From the NCBI GenBank assembly GCA_039802005.1, contig JBDRVV010000012.1, positions 1-64,000 of the forward strand: a DNA stretch of 64,000 nucleotides. The letters run 5' to 3'. Under the pieces are notes generated by a model, which saw nothing but the letters and a program-made list of their open reading frames with translations, made no database searches and was not told the DNA's origin. The position numbers were made by a program, and so were the translations under genes. How positions within the stretch are numbered: position 1 is the first letter of the stretch; every line of letters starts with the position of its first letter. The stretch comes from a candidate division WOR-3 bacterium (GTDB taxonomy: Bacteria > Hydrothermota > Tepidihabitantia > SM23-42 > JAOAFX01). Shown here piece by piece: positions 61,001 through 64,000 of this stretch.

Positions 61001-62365
61001 TCAAAACTCAGTGGCACTCGTGAAATTGAAATCCTTTATTTTTAAAGCCGGCACAACCATACCATGTGGATTCCTTCCGCCATAACCTGGTTCCTCAGCC
61101 ACGAGTTCAGTTTTTCGGGAAATTGCCTCAATGCGGTTCAGCATATCAAATATATTGTCAGTAAAGCGCAGGTTTTTAATCCCTTTTGTGATTACCCCGT
61201 CCTCAATCAGAAATGTCCCATCCCTTGTCATCCCCGTGAATACAAGTTTATACGGGTCAATCACATTCGTATAATGGAGCCGTGTTATGAGAACACCCTT
61301 TTTTGTAGTCTTTATCATCTCATCAATTGAACTATCACCACCTTTCATTACGATATGCAACGGAATTGGTCCGAAGGGATTAGGATACATAAGTGCATGC
61401 CCCGTAGACTTTTTCTTTCCCATTGCTGCGGTGATTGAATCATAAACTACATTCTTTGCCACACCATTTTCAATGAGGACAAACTTCCTTTTCGGTACTC
61501 CTTCAAAATCAAAAGGAACAGGAAACCCCTTTCGGTAAAATGGGTCGTCTATAAGTGTGATCCTTTCATCAACGACCCTTGTCTGAAGTTTACCTGAAAG
61601 ATAAGAACGCCCCTCTTCATAGGTCTTGCCATTAAACGCATAATATGCAAGATAACTGATAATATCACTCACAGCAAGCGGTTCAAAGATTGTAGTATAT
61701 TGTCCGGGTGGAAGTTCTATCGGGTTTTTTGATTTCAGTGCCTTCTCTGCAGCGATCTTCGCCATCCTCTTAAAATTCATTTCTTTTATACTCTTGGCAC
61801 CACCCTGGACATAACCCGTTGAATTATCTGTCGCCATTACAATGTTACAGAAAATATCGCTACTACGCCTGTAAGCAAATGTCCCATTAGAATTTCCTAT
61901 CACAACCGTAGAAAAACCATTGGAAACCGAACCAAAGGTGGTTAAATTATTTTTCCTGGCAACTTCAATTATCTCTCTTACTGCCTCTGCCCTTTCATTT
62001 GGTGACATCCGTGTAGTCTTTGTCTCAAAAGAGTCAACTTTTTTATAGGCATTTATCTTCACCGATGGCAATGATTCAAAATAAGGATTATCAATCTGGA
62101 ATCGGGCAATGGTCTCTGCCCAGCGCAGGGTCTCTTTCAATTTCTCCGGGGCAATTGAATTTGTATAGGAAGAACCTATCTTCTTACCAAAAGCAACCCG
62201 TATATGGACACCGGTATTTGACTCCCTCACATTCTGGTGGATATAATTATTGGCATACCTTGTCAATGCTGAATCAAAATCAAATATCACTACCTCGGTC
62301 TGGTCTGCCTTAGAGCTTTTCAAAATAAAATCAATAATCTTCTTTGCCTGTTTTTTATCTATCAT
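61001..62365 (-). CDS. TldD/PmbA family protein, TldE-like (no HExxxH)
   Basis: 454 aa. Fold signatures: SNTGVHIRVAFGKKIGSSYTN near the N-terminus, GNSNGTFAYRRSS in the middle, GQYTTIFEPLAVSDIISYLA, and TGMTRDGTFLIEDGVITKGIKNLRFT near the end. TldD/TldE act as a heterodimeric metalloprotease; TldD has an HExxxH zinc site at the position where this protein reads SDIISYLAYY. It is therefore the non-catalytic TldE/PmbA type and its TldD partner is not in the window. A GAGGAG site lies before the ATG and a consensus promoter a little further up. Confidence 0.88.
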   Translation of the reverse strand: MIDKKQAKKIIDFILKSSKADQTEVVIFDFDSALTRYANNYIHQNVRESNTGVHIRVAFGKKIGSSYTNSIAPEKLKETLRWAETIARFQIDNPYFESLPSVKINAYKKVDSFETKTTRMSPNERAEAVREIIEVARKNNLTTFGSVSNGFSTVVIGNSNGTFAYRRSSDIFCNIVMATDNSTGYVQGGAKSIKEMNFKRMAKIAAEKALKSKNPIELPPGQYTTIFEPLAVSDIISYLAYYAFNGKTYEEGRSYLSGKLQTRVVDERITLIDDPFYRKGFPVPFDFEGVPKRKFVLIENGVAKNVVYDSITAAMGKKKSTGHALMYPNPFGPIPLHIVMKGGDSSIDEMIKTTKKGVLITRLHYTNVIDPYKLVFTGMTRDGTFLIEDGVITKGIKNLRFTDNIFDMLNRIEAISRKTELVAEEPGYGGRNPHGMVVPALKIKDFNFTSATEF

Positions 62366-62383
62366 AACACTCCTCTTTGAGAA

Positions 62384-62411
62384 ATTTTATCTAAAATAAT
62401 GATAAAGTCAA
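62384..62411 (-). promoter_or_regulatory. Promoter of the TldE-UbiA-clpC run
   Basis: Minus strand TTGACT (62411-62406), 16-nt spacer, TAAAAT (62389-62384), 18 nt to ATG 62365, leaving a ~11-nt leader with GAGGAG. Confidence 0.75.
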
Positions 62412-62463
62412 TATTCCAAAATCCTGACCCATATTTATTCTTTCTTTAGGTTCGATAAAATCA

Positions 62464-62609
62464 GCAGTGGCAGACCCTGGTCGGCAATAAAGATTGTAGT
62501 GGCAGAGTTTACTCTGCTAAAGGCGAGCAAGCTCGCCCACTACATAATTGGATGGTTGGCTGTAGTGGCAGAGTTTACTCTGCTAAAGGTGAGCAAGCTC
62601 GCCCACTAC
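62464..62609. repeat. Cluster of five GTAGTG hairpin repeats (one decayed, two inverted pairs)
   Basis: 62464-62485 is a decayed copy (GCAGTG-GCAGACC-CT-GGTCGGC). Pair 1 (62496-62543) is GTAGTG + GCAGAGT-TT-ACTCTGC, spacer TAAA, then GGCGAGC-AA-GCTCGCC + CACTAC. Pair 2 (62562-62609) is the same except GGTGAGC in the right arm (a G-T pair in the stem). The two pairs are near-identical and 18 nt apart, suggesting duplication of the whole pair. Confidence 0.85.
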
Positions 62610-62631
62610 AGGCTGAAGAAAATTCAAGTAA

Positions 62632-62685
62632 ACCCCTCATCTATATCCTCCCCCCGCAAAACGGGAAGAGGGCAAGGGTGCGGGG
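62632..62685. repeat. GC-rich imperfect palindrome
   Basis: CCTCCCCCCGC-AAAAC-GGGAAGAGG core flanked by ACCCCTCAT and GGGTGCGGGG. It stands out as GC-rich in an AT-rich gap, with C-runs on one side and G-runs on the other. It resembles the 'ccctctccccgcaaaacggggagaggg' type of intergenic repeat found in many unrelated bacterial genomes. Confidence 0.5.
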
Positions 62686-62729
62686 AAATTATTTCGTATC
62701 AAAGATTGCGTTTATTATCATCCTGAATC

Positions 62730-64000
62730 TTATTTCAAATATATCACCTTTTTCAACATTCTCGTATTTCTCGTCTCAAAATAGACAAAATATACACCTT
62801 CTGGAAGATTTTTCGGTCTATAATTTAAATCTCCAGCACCACTCAATTCTCCTGAATATATAATATCTACAAACCTTCCTGCAGGGTCGTAAAGACTTAC
62901 TTTAACCTTTTCTTTATTTTTCATCTGATAATGAATATTAAGCAATCCCGTAACCGGATTGGGATACACATCCAAGGAAAGAAGTCTTATACTCAATGCA
63001 CCCTGTGACTCATCCTCCACACCTACAAACCTATCCCACCAGGACTGGGCACTGTCAGAATTGACCTTGGCTTTTGTAGTATCATCACCGCCAACAATCG
63101 CATAGGCAACCCTGTAATACTGACCTGCGGGAATATTAAAAGGACCGGTTGAAGCAATGATTGTATAGTTTGTTGAGGTACTACCTGTGGGCACCTTCTT
63201 TTTACCGGTAAGGAAGCTATCCTTCACGACTTCGCTCATCATTGTTGATGGTGTTACATACTGGGAATGAGTGATTGCCGAAAGATTTCTTGCCAATTTT
63301 GGTTCAAGGATTCTTATACCTACAGTTGGTTTTTGCGAACTTGTAGAACGAAGCATATAGACAAACCTTCTTATACTATCTGAGCGCACAATATTATTTG
63401 TGGTATTATACACATCAAAGTCAAACATCATCCCTGAATAAAAATTATTTAGCGGACTTGTACCATAGTTATAGTAATAGAAACAGACAATCACCCAGTC
63501 ATCGTAACCAGGATGCGAGAGCGAAAGGCTCCATTGTTTGATTATTAATCCCTTTGGTGTCGGATGTCCTGAATCACTATACCAGGCTACATACTCTTCT
63601 TCTGCCTTTAATGGTGGAATCAGGGGTTTGAGTGTATCAATGATTTTAAAATCCTGATTTATCGTTGAAGAAGAAGGCGGACCATAGAATCTATCAACTA
63701 TATAAGAAGGGTCGGTCCCACAGACCATACTCGCATAATACAAACAACCGTAAGATGCAAGTTTGGAATATTTAAATCCTGAACCTTCACCATAAGGATA
63801 TGTCGTTCCAAAACTGCCGTTCGTTGTGACGGTAAATGCACAGACACCTGTATCATGGTCAGCCCATATCCTTCTCGGCTCGGGTGGTATCCCCACCATT
63901 TCTTTAAAGAACGGCGTCCAGTTTCCCTGGCTGGATGTAGCATTGATAAGAAATTCAACTTCAGTGCCCTGCGGTGTATTGGGAGAAACTGATACTGTAA
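62730..64000 (-). CDS. C-terminal part of a large secreted protein with sorting domain (5' partial)
   Basis: The frame is open to the right window edge, giving at least 423 residues. Beta-rich, Tyr/Ser/Thr-rich sequence throughout (for example WSLSLSHPGYDDWV, YYRVAYAIVGGDDTTKA), with no recognisable catalytic motif. The last ~80 residues are a sorting-type domain: VYPNPVTGLLNIHYQ, VSLYDPAGRFVD, GVYFVYFETRN. The N-terminal region TPQGTEVEFLINATSSQGNW resembles the Ig-like inter-domain strands that precede such tails. Probably a large cell-surface or secreted protein; the function lies upstream, outside the window. Confidence 0.82.
   Translation of the reverse strand, partial: TVSVSPNTPQGTEVEFLINATSSQGNWTPFFKEMVGIPPEPRRIWADHDTGVCAFTVTTNGSFGTTYPYGEGSGFKYSKLASYGCLYYASMVCGTDPSYIVDRFYGPPSSSTINQDFKIIDTLKPLIPPLKAEEEYVAWYSDSGHPTPKGLIIKQWSLSLSHPGYDDWVIVCFYYYNYGTSPLNNFYSGMMFDFDVYNTTNNIVRSDSIRRFVYMLRSTSSQKPTVGIRILEPKLARNLSAITHSQYVTPSTMMSEVVKDSFLTGKKKVPTGSTSTNYTIIASTGPFNIPAGQYYRVAYAIVGGDDTTKAKVNSDSAQSWWDRFVGVEDESQGALSIRLLSLDVYPNPVTGLLNIHYQMKNKEKVKVSLYDPAGRFVDIIYSGELSGAGDLNYRPKNLPEGVYFVYFETRNTRMLKKVIYLK

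Noticed and set aside
62499-62863. Overlapping short open frames across the repeat cluster at 62.5-62.8 kb
   Set aside because: They translate the repeats themselves, have no ribosome-binding site, and overlap the antisense end of the sorting-domain protein.

Overview
The window looks like a chromosome segment of an uncultured, AT-rich, diderm bacterium. Outer-membrane-type proteins, a TonB protein, a lipoprotein, and three large proteins ending in a 'YPNP...GVYF' secretion/sorting-type domain point to an envelope of the Bacteroidetes/FCB or candidate phylum WOR-3 (Stahlbacteria) kind. That assignment is inferred from gene content only. Coding density is high, most genes sit in overlapping operons, and there is no prophage, CRISPR array, rRNA or complete insertion sequence.

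Layout. (1) 1-1172: end of a sorting-domain protein, a repeat pair, and a TonB protein. (2) 1173-9538, minus: one operon with an outer-membrane barrel, mannose-family PTS IIB, a GH57 glucanotransferase, IIC, IID, HPr, Enzyme I and a phosphoglucose/phosphomannose isomerase; no IIA is present. (3) 9613-13070, minus: gcvT-gcvH-gcvPA (gcvPB not here) and recR. (4) 13198-18084: YmdB-type phosphoesterase, a small barrel, a PrsW protease, a HAD phosphatase and a 640-aa exported repeat protein. (5) 18130-26095, plus: proS-rimP-nusA-infB-ylxP-rbfA-nrnA-ribF. (6) 26085-28870, minus: histidine kinase and HD-GYP response regulator. (7) 28871-30359: repeat-rich gap, a consensus promoter, a long structured leader and an FN3 lipoprotein. 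(8) 30419-35434, minus: Cys4 protein, tilS, hpt, ftsH, folE. (9) 35543-47318, plus: mreBCD-mrdA-rodA running into a probable lipoate-assembly set (LplA-DUF116 fusion, GGR-like flavoprotein, two radical SAM proteins), an FAD-linked oxidase and another radical SAM protein. (10) 47396-55526: radical SAM/SPASM protein, tyrS, a HAMP protein, hydroxyacid dehydrogenase plus glycerate kinase, and a subtilisin-like protease. (11) 55579-64000, minus: phosphoesterase, homoserine dehydrogenase, tRNA-Gly, clpC, UbiA-family prenyltransferase, a TldE-like protein and the end of another sorting-domain protein.

Two patterns cut across the annotation. First, a very regular promoter (TTGACW, 16-17 nt, TAWAAT-like) recurs. 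In 12 cases the start codon lies only 5-8 nt after the -10 box with no Shine-Dalgarno, so these mRNAs should be leaderless or nearly so, and several start sites were corrected on that basis. Genes inside operons and most exported proteins instead carry AAGGAG-type sites. Second, five intergenic regions carry about 20 copies of a 22-nt element: constant GTAGTG plus a 7-bp hairpin with TT at its centre. The stem sequence varies with compensating changes, and copies are usually arranged as inverted pairs. This is the architecture of REP/BIME elements (GTAG plus hairpin). One copy is interrupted by a 69-bp insert with 12-bp terminal inverted repeats and a TTTA duplication.
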